Positions 1 to 6,792 of a stretch of 17,421 nt of DNA are shown here, piece by piece. The position numbers were made by a program, and so were the translations under genes. Origin of the DNA: JAGVSR01 sp963742405. Its GTDB lineage: Bacteria > Pseudomonadota > Alphaproteobacteria > Rhizobiales > Hyphomicrobiaceae. The notes under the pieces are model-generated. The model saw only the letters and a program-made list of their open reading frames with translations, searched no databases and was not told the origin of the DNA. The stretch spans positions 1 through 17,421 of the forward strand of contig CAVUMB010000002.1 of NCBI GenBank assembly GCA_963742405.1, written 5' to 3'. Each line of letters opens with the position of its first letter. Position 1 is the first letter of the stretch.

Positions 1-125
1 TGCCTCTGCCATGCCGGACAAGCTCAAGGCCCGACGGCATTCGATGCTGGGCTACGTCAACCCAATCGATTCGAGACGAGATGCGATTAGCTTAAGTTAT
101 TGTCCACAGTACCGGAGGCAGCTCA
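1..125 (+). mobile_element. Right-end remnant of an IS3-family insertion sequence
   Basis: The first 90 bases encode the typical last residues of an IS3-type transposase (OrfB). The segment 101-125 resembles an IS3-family right terminal inverted repeat: it begins TGTCCAC, has ACCGG in the middle and ends GCAGCTCA. The stop codon lies about 10 bases before the repeat, as usual in such elements. The left part is outside the window, so whether a full copy exists upstream cannot be judged. Recognition of the repeat is from memory of IS3 ends, not a database hit. Confidence 0.55.
2..90 (+). pseudogene. IS3-family transposase OrfB, C-terminal fragment, frameshifted
   Basis: Read from base 2, the sequence gives ...ARRHSMLGYVNPID, matching the RRHS-x-LGY-x-(S/N)P-x-x-(F/Y)E signature that closes the DDE integrase domain of many IS3-family OrfB transposases. 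Just after ID the expected F-E appears only if one T is inserted near base 70. The reading then continues FETRCD and stops at TAG 88-90, shortly before the terminal repeat. So a one-base deletion seems to have decayed the end of the gene. The catalytic residues lie off the window. This is a vestige with no inferred activity. Confidence 0.55.
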
Positions 126-168
126 TTCAGCCCCTCAATGACTGAGCTCAATCCAGGCGCAAGACAAT

Positions 169-187
169 GATATTGCTTGATAATATC
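169..187 (-). terminator. Possible weak stem-loop 3' of tRNA-Thr
   Basis: GATATT (169-174) and AATATC (182-187) form a perfect 6-bp inverted repeat around a 7-base loop. It directly abuts the encoded CCA of the tRNA on the downstream side of its transcript. It is AT-rich and has no clear T-tract, so it could be a processing or termination structure only. Confidence 0.25.
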
Positions 188-262
<75 letters not shown>

Positions 263-421
263 TAACACGATGAAAAGGCACCGTTGACGACGGAACATAG
301 AACACGCGGAGCACGGTAGCTTACGACTGCATCTGAGATTAGCCCCGAATGGCGCCGAAGGGCCCGGCTCGCGGGGATCGTGTAACGCAGTGGCCGAGCC
401 CCCGCAACCGCGATTTCGGCA

Positions 422-2092
422 TCAGCCCGGCAGCGGCCGGTTCGGCGTAGCGCGGGCCAGGATAGCCTTCATGTCGGATCGGTCGAGCCCCTGGCCATAG
501 GTCTGGCGCGCGGCTCCGTCGATCCGCGTGGCGATGAAGGCATCGGCGACGGCGGTATTGCCTTGCGCCCGCAGGATCGCCGCGGCGGCGAGCTTGGCCA
601 AGCCTTCGACGAGTTGCCGAGCCCTTACGTCGAGCAGGCGCGGCTCGAAGAGAACAGTTTGAAGGCGTTCGAAAGCGGCGGCGAGAACCGCATCGCCGGC
701 ACATGCGCCGCGTAACTCTTCGGTCACGTATTCGACAACATCGGGCTCCTTCTGAAGGACGCGCAAGACATCGAGCGCCATCACGTTGCCAGAGCCCTCC
801 CAAATCGCATTGACCGGCGCTTCGCGATACAGGCGCGCCATGTTCCAATCCTCGACATAGCCATTGCCGCCGAGGCACTCCATCGCTTCGCAAATAAGCG
901 GCGACGTGATCTTGGTGACCCAGTATTTGGTGACCGGGGTCATCAACCGACGCCATGCTGCGGCGCGCGGGTCACGGGCGCGATCGAATGACCGGGCAAG
1001 GCGGAACGACAAGGCGACGGCTGCCTCCACATCGAGGGTCAAGTCCGCCAACACTTGCTGCATCAGCGGTTCGCCGACCAACGCACGGCCACCGGCGAAA
1101 CGATGCTCGGCATGATGAACCGCTTGTGCAACGGCCGAGCGCATCAAGGCGGATGAGGATATCGCGCAGTCGAGCCGACAATACGTCAACATATCGACAA
1201 CGGTTGTGACGCCCCGGCCTTCCTCGCCTATCAACCAGCCGCTAGCGTCGTGAAACTCGACTTCCGAGGACGCATTCGAGCGGTTACCGAGCTTGTCCTT
1301 CAGGCGCTGGAGGTGAATGGCGTTGACTGTGCCATCGGGTAGAAATCGTGGCGTCAGGAAAAGCGACGGGCCACCTTTAGCCTGGGCCAGAACGAGGAAC
1401 GCATCGGACATGGGTGCCGACATGAACCATTTGTGCCCAGTGATCGAATAGAGACCGTCGCCATTAGGGGTCGCGCTAGTCGTGTTGGCGCGGACGTCGG
1501 TTCCACCCTGCTTCTCCGTCATGGCCATGCCGATCATGGCACCGGACTTATCGGCGGCAGGTTCAAAGCGCGGATCATAGGTGCGCGACAGCAGTAAAGG
1601 CAGCCAGTCCTGCGCCAGCGTCTCATTCTTCATGAGAACGGGCACCGCCGCATTGGTCATTGTCAGCGGGCAACAGTGGCCCGGCTCCATTTGCGCGGCG
1701 AGATAAAGGTGAGCGGCGCGAACGACGTGCGCAGCCTTATCGGGCGATCCGCCCGCCGGTCCGAGATGCGTCCACGTTGAATTTGCGATGCCCTCCGCAC
1801 ACGATAGACGCATCAGGTCATGGTAGGCGGGATGATAGGTGACCACATCCAGACGGCGGCCGAAACGGTCGTGAGTTTCGAGTTTGGGCGGATGAATATT
1901 GGCGAGAAAGGCCAACTCTTGCGCTTCCTCAGACCCGGCCGTCAGACCAAAGCCGTTCAATGTACGGGCGGCGGAGACAGCGCCTTCGCGCGCTATGGCG
2001 TCCGCCAGGGCGACATCGCAGGCAAACAGATTAACATCGGTGAGTGGGGGGGGCTGGTTTATCACCGCGTGCGTCGCGAAGCGGTCGCTCAT
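422..2092 (-). CDS. aidB: AidB-like acyl-CoA dehydrogenase family flavoprotein
   Basis: A 556-residue flavoprotein of the acyl-CoA dehydrogenase superfamily, near the usual AidB length (about 540). The N-terminus THAVINQPPPLTDVNLF is the AidB-type opening. The FAD and substrate region has MAMTEKQGGTDVRANT (189-204) and GHKWFMSAP (219-227). The C-terminal helical domain has ECLGGNGYVEDW (405-416) and REAPVNAIWEGSGNVMALDVLR (423-444), diagnostic of AidB. E. coli AidB belongs to the adaptive response to alkylating agents and binds FAD and DNA; its physiological substrate is unsettled, and close homologues are often annotated isovaleryl-CoA dehydrogenase. The frame stays open 20 codons further upstream, but the ATG at 2092 has GGGAGG about 10 bases before it and gives the conserved N-terminus. 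Codons 14-16 contain a run of eight C on the coding strand. The gene is divergent from pyrB. Confidence 0.9.
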   Translation of the reverse strand: MSDRFATHAVINQPPPLTDVNLFACDVALADAIAREGAVSAARTLNGFGLTAGSEEAQELAFLANIHPPKLETHDRFGRRLDVVTYHPAYHDLMRLSCAEGIANSTWTHLGPAGGSPDKAAHVVRAAHLYLAAQMEPGHCCPLTMTNAAVPVLMKNETLAQDWLPLLLSRTYDPRFEPAADKSGAMIGMAMTEKQGGTDVRANTTSATPNGDGLYSITGHKWFMSAPMSDAFLVLAQAKGGPSLFLTPRFLPDGTVNAIHLQRLKDKLGNRSNASSEVEFHDASGWLIGEEGRGVTTVVDMLTYCRLDCAISSSALMRSAVAQAVHHAEHRFAGGRALVGEPLMQQVLADLTLDVEAAVALSFRLARSFDRARDPRAAAWRRLMTPVTKYWVTKITSPLICEAMECLGGNGYVEDWNMARLYREAPVNAIWEGSGNVMALDVLRVLQKEPDVVEYVTEELRGACAGDAVLAAAFERLQTVLFEPRLLDVRARQLVEGLAKLAAAAILRAQGNTAVADAFIATRIDGAARQTYGQGLDRSDMKAILARATPNRPLPG

Positions 2093-2176
2093 TCTCCAAC
2101 TGCCTCCCTGACTGCAGCTTTTAAGCACATCGCAACTTTGAAGTCGCGCCAATTGGGCACGGTTGTGGAGAGACGC

Positions 2177-2205
2177 TTGCCGGGTCCGAACTGAACGCGT
2201 ATAGA
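2177..2205 (+). promoter_or_regulatory. Predicted sigma-70-type promoter of the pyrB operon
   Basis: TTGCCG (2177-2182) and TATAGA (2200-2205) are separated by exactly 17 bases. Initiation about 7 bases downstream would fall near 2212, only a few bases before the pyrB ATG at 2216 or 2222. No Shine-Dalgarno sequence precedes either ATG, consistent with a near-leaderless message. No attenuator or leader peptide fits in this space. Predicted from sequence only. Confidence 0.5.
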
Positions 2206-2215
2206 CACCGCTTTA

Positions 2216-3187
2216 ATGGCTATGTCCGCACAGAAGCAACACAAGAGCTTCGCCCACCGCCACCTTCTCTCGACCGAGAGACTGACGGTGCCCGAGATCG
2301 ATTTTCTCCTCGACCTTGCCGACAAGAACGCCAATTCGCCGCCTCAGGCGGAAAAAAAGCGGCAGGTTTTGCGCGGACGGACGCATATCAATCTATTCTT
2401 CGAAAGTTCGACGCGAACACAAGCGTCATTTGAACTGGCCGCGAAACGGCTCGGCGCCGACGTCATGAACATGAATGTTGCAACGTCGTCCGTGACCAAG
2501 GGCGAAACGCTCGTCGACACCGCCATCACTTTGAACGCCATGCGCCCCGATATTATCGTGGTCCGCCATCACGCGGCGGGCGCGGTGGAACTGCTATCGC
2601 AGAAGGTCGATTGTTCGGTGATCAACGCGGGGGATGGGGCCCATCAGCATCCGACGCAGGCCCTCCTCGATGCCTTGACGATCCGGCGAGCAAAAGGGCG
2701 GATCGCAGGCCTCACGGTTGCAATCTGCGGCGACATTCTGCATTCACGCGTGGCGCGGTCAAATATCGACGTCTTGAACACGATGGGGGCTCGCGTGCGG
2801 CTCATTGCACCCTCCACGCTTCTGCCAGCGAAGCCGGAGCGGCTTGGTGTCGAAGTGTTTACCGACATGTGGAAAGGCATCGAAGGCGCTGACGTCGTGA
2901 TGATGTTGCGACTGCAGCGGGAACGCATGGAGAGCTCCTATGTGCCCTCGGTGCGCGAATACTTTCACTTTTTCGGACTCGATCACGAAAAGCTGGCACG
3001 GGCCAAGCCCGATGCGCTCGTGATGCATCCCGGACCAATGAACCGTGGTGTCGAGATCGCATCAACAATCGCCGATGATCCGCGCAGTGTTATCCGCGAA
3101 CAGGTGGAAATGGGGGTCGCCGTGCGCATGGCTGTGCTCGAAGCAATGGCCATGAATCTACCCAAATCCGAACAAGCGAAATCGTGA
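2216..3187 (+). CDS. pyrB: Aspartate carbamoyltransferase catalytic subunit
   Basis: Condenses carbamoyl phosphate with aspartate to N-carbamoylaspartate, the committed step of pyrimidine synthesis, in the cytoplasm. At 323 residues it has normal catalytic-chain length. Visible motifs: carbamoyl-phosphate site FFESSTRTQASFE (61-73), the 80s-loop Lys in SSVTKGET (K95), HPTQALLD (145-152), DILHSRVARSN (173-183), the aspartate-loop RLQRERM (232-238), and HPGPMNRGVEI (271-281). Two ATGs are possible, 2216 and 2222; neither has a Shine-Dalgarno sequence. The stop TGA (3185-3187) overlaps the GTG at 3184, so pyrB and the pyrC-like gene are probably translationally coupled. No pyrI regulatory chain is present; class A ATCases of this type instead associate with a dihydroorotase-like chain. 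Confidence 0.97.
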   Translation: MAMSAQKQHKSFAHRHLLSTERLTVPEIDFLLDLADKNANSPPQAEKKRQVLRGRTHINLFFESSTRTQASFELAAKRLGADVMNMNVATSSVTKGETLVDTAITLNAMRPDIIVVRHHAAGAVELLSQKVDCSVINAGDGAHQHPTQALLDALTIRRAKGRIAGLTVAICGDILHSRVARSNIDVLNTMGARVRLIAPSTLLPAKPERLGVEVFTDMWKGIEGADVVMMLRLQRERMESSYVPSVREYFHFFGLDHEKLARAKPDALVMHPGPMNRGVEIASTIADDPRSVIREQVEMGVAVRMAVLEAMAMNLPKSEQAKS

Positions 3188-4533
3188 GCGGCACCCGTCC
3201 CATGAGCCAACCGTCCGCCGCCATGCCGCGCAAATCCACCGCTCCGACGGCGTTTATCAACGCACGCCTCGTCGACCCGGAAACCAATCGCGACGAACCG
3301 GGCGGGCTGTATGTGAAGGATGGCGTGATTGCCGATTTAGGGCCGACCTTACGACGCAATGCGCCGGAAGGCGCCATCGTCATAGATTGCAAGGGACACA
3401 TGCTGTGCCCTGGGCTCGTCGATGCCCAGGTGTTCACAGGTGAGCCGGGCTACGAACACCGTGAGACGTTGAAGACCGCGAGCCATTCGGCAGCGGCGGG
3501 CGGCGTGACAACGATGATCGTCATGCCTGATACCGATCCGGTCATTGACCAGGTCTCGCTCGTTGACTTCATCCAGCGCCGGGCGCGCGATAACGCCATC
3601 GTGCATATTTACACGATGGCTGCCGTCACCAAAGGCCTCAAGGGTGAGGAGATGACGGAGATCGGGCTGTTGAAGCGGGCCGGGGCCGTTGCCTTCTCGA
3701 ACGGCAAGTCGAGCGTTGCCAATACGCGCGTGATGAAAAACGCACTGCTCTATGGCCGCGACTTCGGCGCCCTCATCGTGCATCACACCGAGGACCCTTA
3801 CCTCTCTGGCAGCGGAGCGATGAACTCGGGTGAGGTGGCAACACGGCTCGGGCTTCCCGGTGTTTCGAAGATGGCCGAAATCATCACGATCGAACGTGAC
3901 GTGCGGCTCGTGGAAATGACTGGTGGTCGCTATCACGCGGCGACCATCACTTGCCCGGAGAGCCTTGCCGTTATCCGGCAGGCCAAGGCGCGCGGTCTTG
4001 ATGTGACGTGCGGTGTCTCGATCAATCACTTGACCTTGAATGAAAACGACATCGGGTCTTACCGCACGTTCTTAAAGGTACGACCGCCGCTCAGAAAAGA
4101 GGATGACCGCGCGGCGATGGTCAATGCAGTGGCTAACGGCGAGATCGACACGATCGTCTCCAGTCACGATCCACAGGACGCGGACGTGAAGCGGCGGCCG
4201 TTCGCGGAAGCGGCGGACGGTGCAGCGGGCCTGGAGACGCTCCTGGCTGCAGCACTGCGCCTACACCATTCGGGCGAAGTGGCACTGCCGACGCTGCTAC
4301 GACCGCTCACCGTCAATCCAGCCAAGCTGTTCGGGTTGCCCGGCGGGCTGCTGCAGAAGGGCGCTCCGGCCGACTTGATCCTCGTCGATCTCGACCAGCC
4401 TTGGGTCGTGAACAAAGACCTTTTGCGCTCGCGCTCCAAAAACTCGCCGTTTGACGAAGCCAAGATGCAGGGACGCGTCCTGCGCACTCTGGTCGCCGGC
4501 GAGACGGTATTCGAATACGCGCCAGGGCGGTGA
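3184..4533 (+). CDS. pyrC: Dihydroorotase-like protein (PyrC'), probably catalytically inactive
   Basis: An amidohydrolase-fold protein of class I dihydroorotase type, 449 residues from GTG 3184 (443 from ATG 3202, without a convincing ribosome site). The fold signature GHMLCPGLVDAQVFTGEPGY is present, but the metal-binding H-x-H after the VD is Q82-V83-F84. The Asp of the usual DDG loop is missing (SNG 172-174). The HCED His survives as H201-T-E-D. The HVS(T) histidine is absent (TITCPES 255-261), and the usual TDHAPH has become SSHDPQ (326-331). With most zinc ligands gone it should not hydrolyse dihydroorotate. Pseudo-dihydroorotases encoded next to pyrB in pseudomonads and other proteobacteria are structural partners of ATCase, and this gene overlaps pyrB by 4 bases. 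A functional dihydroorotase should be encoded elsewhere. Automated pipelines will probably label it plain dihydroorotase. Confidence 0.9.
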   Translation: MSGTRPMSQPSAAMPRKSTAPTAFINARLVDPETNRDEPGGLYVKDGVIADLGPTLRRNAPEGAIVIDCKGHMLCPGLVDAQVFTGEPGYEHRETLKTASHSAAAGGVTTMIVMPDTDPVIDQVSLVDFIQRRARDNAIVHIYTMAAVTKGLKGEEMTEIGLLKRAGAVAFSNGKSSVANTRVMKNALLYGRDFGALIVHHTEDPYLSGSGAMNSGEVATRLGLPGVSKMAEIITIERDVRLVEMTGGRYHAATITCPESLAVIRQAKARGLDVTCGVSINHLTLNENDIGSYRTFLKVRPPLRKEDDRAAMVNAVANGEIDTIVSSHDPQDADVKRRPFAEAADGAAGLETLLAAALRLHHSGEVALPTLLRPLTVNPAKLFGLPGGLLQKGAPADLILVDLDQPWVVNKDLLRSRSKNSPFDEAKMQGRVLRTLVAGETVFEYAPGR

Positions 4534-4558
4534 CATCGTTTTCCGGCCATTTTTGAGC

Positions 4559-4580
4559 GACGGATCAGCATCCGTCTTCC
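4559..4580 (+). terminator. Stem-loop after pyrC-like gene, possible attenuating terminator
   Basis: GACGGAT (4559-4565) and ATCCGTC (4570-4576) form a perfect 7-bp stem with a CAGC tetraloop, followed by TTCCGTTTATC, which is only partly T-rich. It begins 25 bases after the pyrC-like stop. It may be a weak terminator that reduces read-through into the downstream genes. Confidence 0.35.
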
Positions 4581-4630
4581 GTTTATCTCCTGACGAACAC
4601 CGGACACTTGGCAGAGTTCGTCACCGTGAC

Positions 4631-4649
4631 CCGGGCAGCACTTGCCCGG
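4631..4649 (+). other. GC-rich stem-loop upstream of the heptad-repeat gene
   Basis: CCGGGCA (4631-4637) pairs perfectly with TGCCCGG (4643-4649) around a 5-base loop. No T-tract follows, so it is not an obvious terminator. It ends 21 bases before the GGAGG ribosome site of the next gene and could affect mRNA stability or translation. Confidence 0.35.
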
Positions 4650-4681
4650 AACTGAAAGCACAGCCACTATGGAGGGGTGAC

Positions 4682-4984
4682 GTGGCCCAATCGCTTGAAA
4701 ATCGTATGACGGATATCCAATACTTTATCGCGCATTTGCCGGATGACTTGAACGCGCGTTTTGCCGGCGTCGACGTCAAAATGGCGACCATTCCCGAGAC
4801 GCAGCTCCTCCACACACAACGATTCTCGACCATCGAGCGCAAGATCGACGGGCTGGGAGGCCGGATAGAAGGGCTGGAAGGCCCGATAGGGGGGCTGGAA
4901 AGCCGGATGGATGTTCGGGATGCTAAGGTGGACCGGTTGGACACCAAGATCGATCTGATCCTGGCGCGACTGCCGTCATCCTGA
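4682..4984 (+). CDS. Small coiled-coil heptad-repeat protein, unknown function
   Basis: A 100-residue protein that I do not recognise as a named family. GTG 4682 is preferred because GGAGG (4671-4675) lies 6 bases upstream; ATG 4706 (Met9) is the alternative. The N-terminal half (MTDIQYFIAHLPDDLNARFAG) has no known motif. Residues about 51-95 form consecutive 7-residue units (IDGLGGR, IEGLEGP, IGGLESR, MDVRDAK, VDRLDTK, IDLILAR) with hydrophobic a and d positions, as in a coiled coil. Several glycines in the first three units would loosen the helix. No signal peptide or membrane helix is visible. It sits between the pyrC-like gene and plsY, 24 bases before plsY, where related alphaproteobacterial clusters usually have no gene. 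A self-assembling or partner-binding role is inferred only from the heptads. Confidence 0.7.
   Translation: MAQSLENRMTDIQYFIAHLPDDLNARFAGVDVKMATIPETQLLHTQRFSTIERKIDGLGGRIEGLEGPIGGLESRMDVRDAKVDRLDTKIDLILARLPSS
4844..4906 (+). repeat. Three imperfect 21-bp tandem repeats inside the coiled-coil gene
   Basis: Units at 4844-4864, 4865-4885 and 4886-4906 share the pattern AT(A/C)GNNGGGCTGG(A/G)A(A/G)(G)CC(C/G)G. Each encodes one heptad, I-(D/E/G)-G-L-(G/E)-(G/S)-(R/P). The following two heptads have diverged at DNA level. The period equals exactly one coiled-coil heptad, so unit gain or loss would keep the reading frame. Confidence 0.8.
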
Positions 4985-5008
4985 CGACGACATCGGAGCT
5001 TGCGGCCC

Positions 5009-5626
5009 ATGGACCTGCTGTTTTCGTTCCCGGCCTTCGTGGCACTCGGCCTGGGCTATCTGCTGGGCTCTATCCCGTTCGGATTGATCCTGACACGGGC
5101 GGCAGGACTTGGCGATGTGCGTTCCATCGGCTCGGGCAATATCGGGGCAACGAACGTTCTGAGGACGGGCAACAAAAAGCTCGCCGCGGCGACGCTTGTC
5201 CTCGATGCGCTGAAGGGCACGGCCGCTGTTTTTGTCGGTCACTACTTTGGAGCCGCTCACGGGATCGCGATCCTAGCCAGCCTTCTGGCGGGTTTGGGTG
5301 CATTTCTCGGGCACGTCTTTCCGGTTTGGCTCGGTTTCAAGGGTGGGAAGGGTGTTGCGACTTACATCGGTGTATTGATCGGTGCGGCTTGGCCGGCGGC
5401 ACTCGTGTTCTGCGCGGTCTGGCTCGTGCTGGCGGTCGCAACTCGGTACTCCTCGCTGTCGGCTCTCGTCGCCAGTATCGTCGCACCGGCTTACCTCGTT
5501 ATGACAGGACGGATCCCCGAAGCCATGCTCGGCGCGTTGATGACACCGATCCTACTGTGGAAACATTCTGCCAATATCAAACGGTTGCTCGCGGGCGAGG
5601 AGCCGCGCATCGGTGCCAAAGCGTGA
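5009..5626 (+). CDS. plsY: Acyl-phosphate glycerol-3-phosphate acyltransferase PlsY
   Basis: An integral inner-membrane enzyme that transfers an acyl group from acyl-phosphate to glycerol-3-phosphate, making lysophosphatidic acid, the first step of phospholipid synthesis in the PlsX/PlsY route. The 205-residue length is typical. Conserved blocks: LLGSIPFG (18-25), GSGNIGATNVLRTGNK (41-56), GHVFPVWLGFKGGKGVAT (101-118), and WKHSANIKRLLAGEEPRIG (184-202). Five or so hydrophobic segments separate them. ATG 5009 is chosen because GGAG (4995-4998) lies 10 bases upstream; the in-frame TTG at 5000 would place the start inside that region. Its end overlaps the dprA start by 14 bases, suggesting coupled translation. 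Confidence 0.97.
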   Translation: MDLLFSFPAFVALGLGYLLGSIPFGLILTRAAGLGDVRSIGSGNIGATNVLRTGNKKLAAATLVLDALKGTAAVFVGHYFGAAHGIAILASLLAGLGAFLGHVFPVWLGFKGGKGVATYIGVLIGAAWPAALVFCAVWLVLAVATRYSSLSALVASIVAPAYLVMTGRIPEAMLGALMTPILLWKHSANIKRLLAGEEPRIGAKA

Positions 5627-6791
5627 ATCGCCTGACTTTTTTACGCCGGCACCCTTGCCGGTCGGTGTCCTCGACCCGGCGCAAAGGCTGGCCTGTCTGC
5701 GGCTGATCAGGTCTGACAACGTCGGCCCGGTCACGTTTCGCGAACTCATCAATCACTATGGCGGAGCCATTCAGGCCCTGGAGGCGTTGCCGGAACTCGC
5801 ACGGCGCGGCGGGCGGACCATCCGCATCTGCCCCGCTGAGCGAGCGGAGCGCGAGTTAGAAGCTGCCGCGAAAATCGGCGCGCAAATCGTTTTCACGATT
5901 GAACCGGGCTATCCCGCGCTACTGGCCCATATCGACGCCCCGCCGCCCGCAATGTACGTCAAGGGACACGTGGGACTTTTCAACCGCGCGGCCATCGCGA
6001 TCGTCGGATCGCGCCAAGCCTCTGCGGCAGGCATGACGATGGCGCGGCGGTTCGCGACGGGTCTAGGGCAGCGCGGTCTCGTCACCGTGTCTGGATTGGC
6101 GCGCGGCATCGATGCGACCGTGCATGAAGCAAGCCTTGCGACCGGGACCATCGCGGTGGTGGCCGGTGGCATTGATTTCATCTATCCGCCGGAGAATGCG
6201 CGACTGCAGTCCGCGATCGCAGAGACCGGATGTCTTGCATCGGAAATGCCACCGGGGTTTGAGCCGCGGGCCAAGGATTTTCCGCGGCGAAATCGGCTGG
6301 TGTCGGGCATGTCGCACGGCGTCGTCGTCATCGAGGCCGCACATCGATCCGGAACGCTTTCGACTGCCCGCATGGCTGCTGAACAGGGCCGCGAGGTTTT
6401 TGCGGTTCCCGGCCACCCCCTTGACCCGCGCGCGGAAGGGACGAACTATCTTCTGAAGTCAGGGGCTACGCTCGTGACAACGGCGCAGGATGTCCTCGAC
6501 GTGCTGGCACCTATACTTGCCGGGACGTCACTCGTCATGGAACCCGCAGCCGCTTTCGATGACTTGTTGCCGTCCGCCCCGCGCCCACCGCCGCTAATTG
6601 GTGTGACGGACCGCGATCGGGTGGTTTTGGCCATGGGGCCTCATCCTATCCAGGTCGATGATCTGGCCCGTGCGACGGAATTGGGCGCGCGGGAACTGCG
6701 CATCATCCTGATGGAACTCGACCTTGCGGGGCGCATCGAACGGCACGGGCAGAGCTTGGTATCACTGAAGCCGGCAGCGGCAACGGCTTAG
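5613..6791 (+). CDS. dprA: DNA processing protein DprA (DNA protecting protein, Smf)
   Basis: A 392-residue cytoplasmic single-strand DNA-binding protein that loads RecA on incoming DNA during natural transformation. Order of parts: an N-terminal SAM/HhH-like region (about 20-110, LRLIRSDNVGPVTFREL); a Rossmann-like DprA core with IAIVGSRQAS (128-137), VSGLARGID (159-167), AGGIDFIYPPEN (184-195), FPRRNRLVSG (223-232), EAAHRSGTL (241-249) and VPGHPLDPRAEGTN (265-278); and a C-terminal winged-helix domain (about 330-386) seen in many alphaproteobacterial DprA proteins. The start is GTG 5613, with AGGAG (5598-5602) 10 bases before it, inside the end of plsY. The gene ends one base before a convergent gene. 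In related genomes topA commonly follows dprA; here it does not. Confidence 0.96.
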   Translation: MPKRESPDFFTPAPLPVGVLDPAQRLACLRLIRSDNVGPVTFRELINHYGGAIQALEALPELARRGGRTIRICPAERAERELEAAAKIGAQIVFTIEPGYPALLAHIDAPPPAMYVKGHVGLFNRAAIAIVGSRQASAAGMTMARRFATGLGQRGLVTVSGLARGIDATVHEASLATGTIAVVAGGIDFIYPPENARLQSAIAETGCLASEMPPGFEPRAKDFPRRNRLVSGMSHGVVVIEAAHRSGTLSTARMAAEQGREVFAVPGHPLDPRAEGTNYLLKSGATLVTTAQDVLDVLAPILAGTSLVMEPAAAFDDLLPSAPRPPPLIGVTDRDRVVLAMGPHPIQVDDLARATELGARELRIILMELDLAGRIERHGQSLVSLKPAAATA

Positions 6792-6792
6792 T

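Noticed and set aside
339..956. Minus-strand 205-residue open frame
   Set aside because: It is an Arg-rich alternative frame inside the acyl-CoA dehydrogenase gene on the same strand, with no recognisable motifs.
422..2152. Longer start at 2152 for the acyl-CoA dehydrogenase
   Set aside because: The extra 20 residues (MARLQSCDVLKSCSQGG...) are not AidB-like and contain the ribosome site for the ATG at 2092.
4451..4681. N-terminal extension of the coiled-coil ORF back to 4451
   Set aside because: It would overlap the end of the pyrC-like gene and run through both hairpins; GGAGG with GTG at 4682 is far better.
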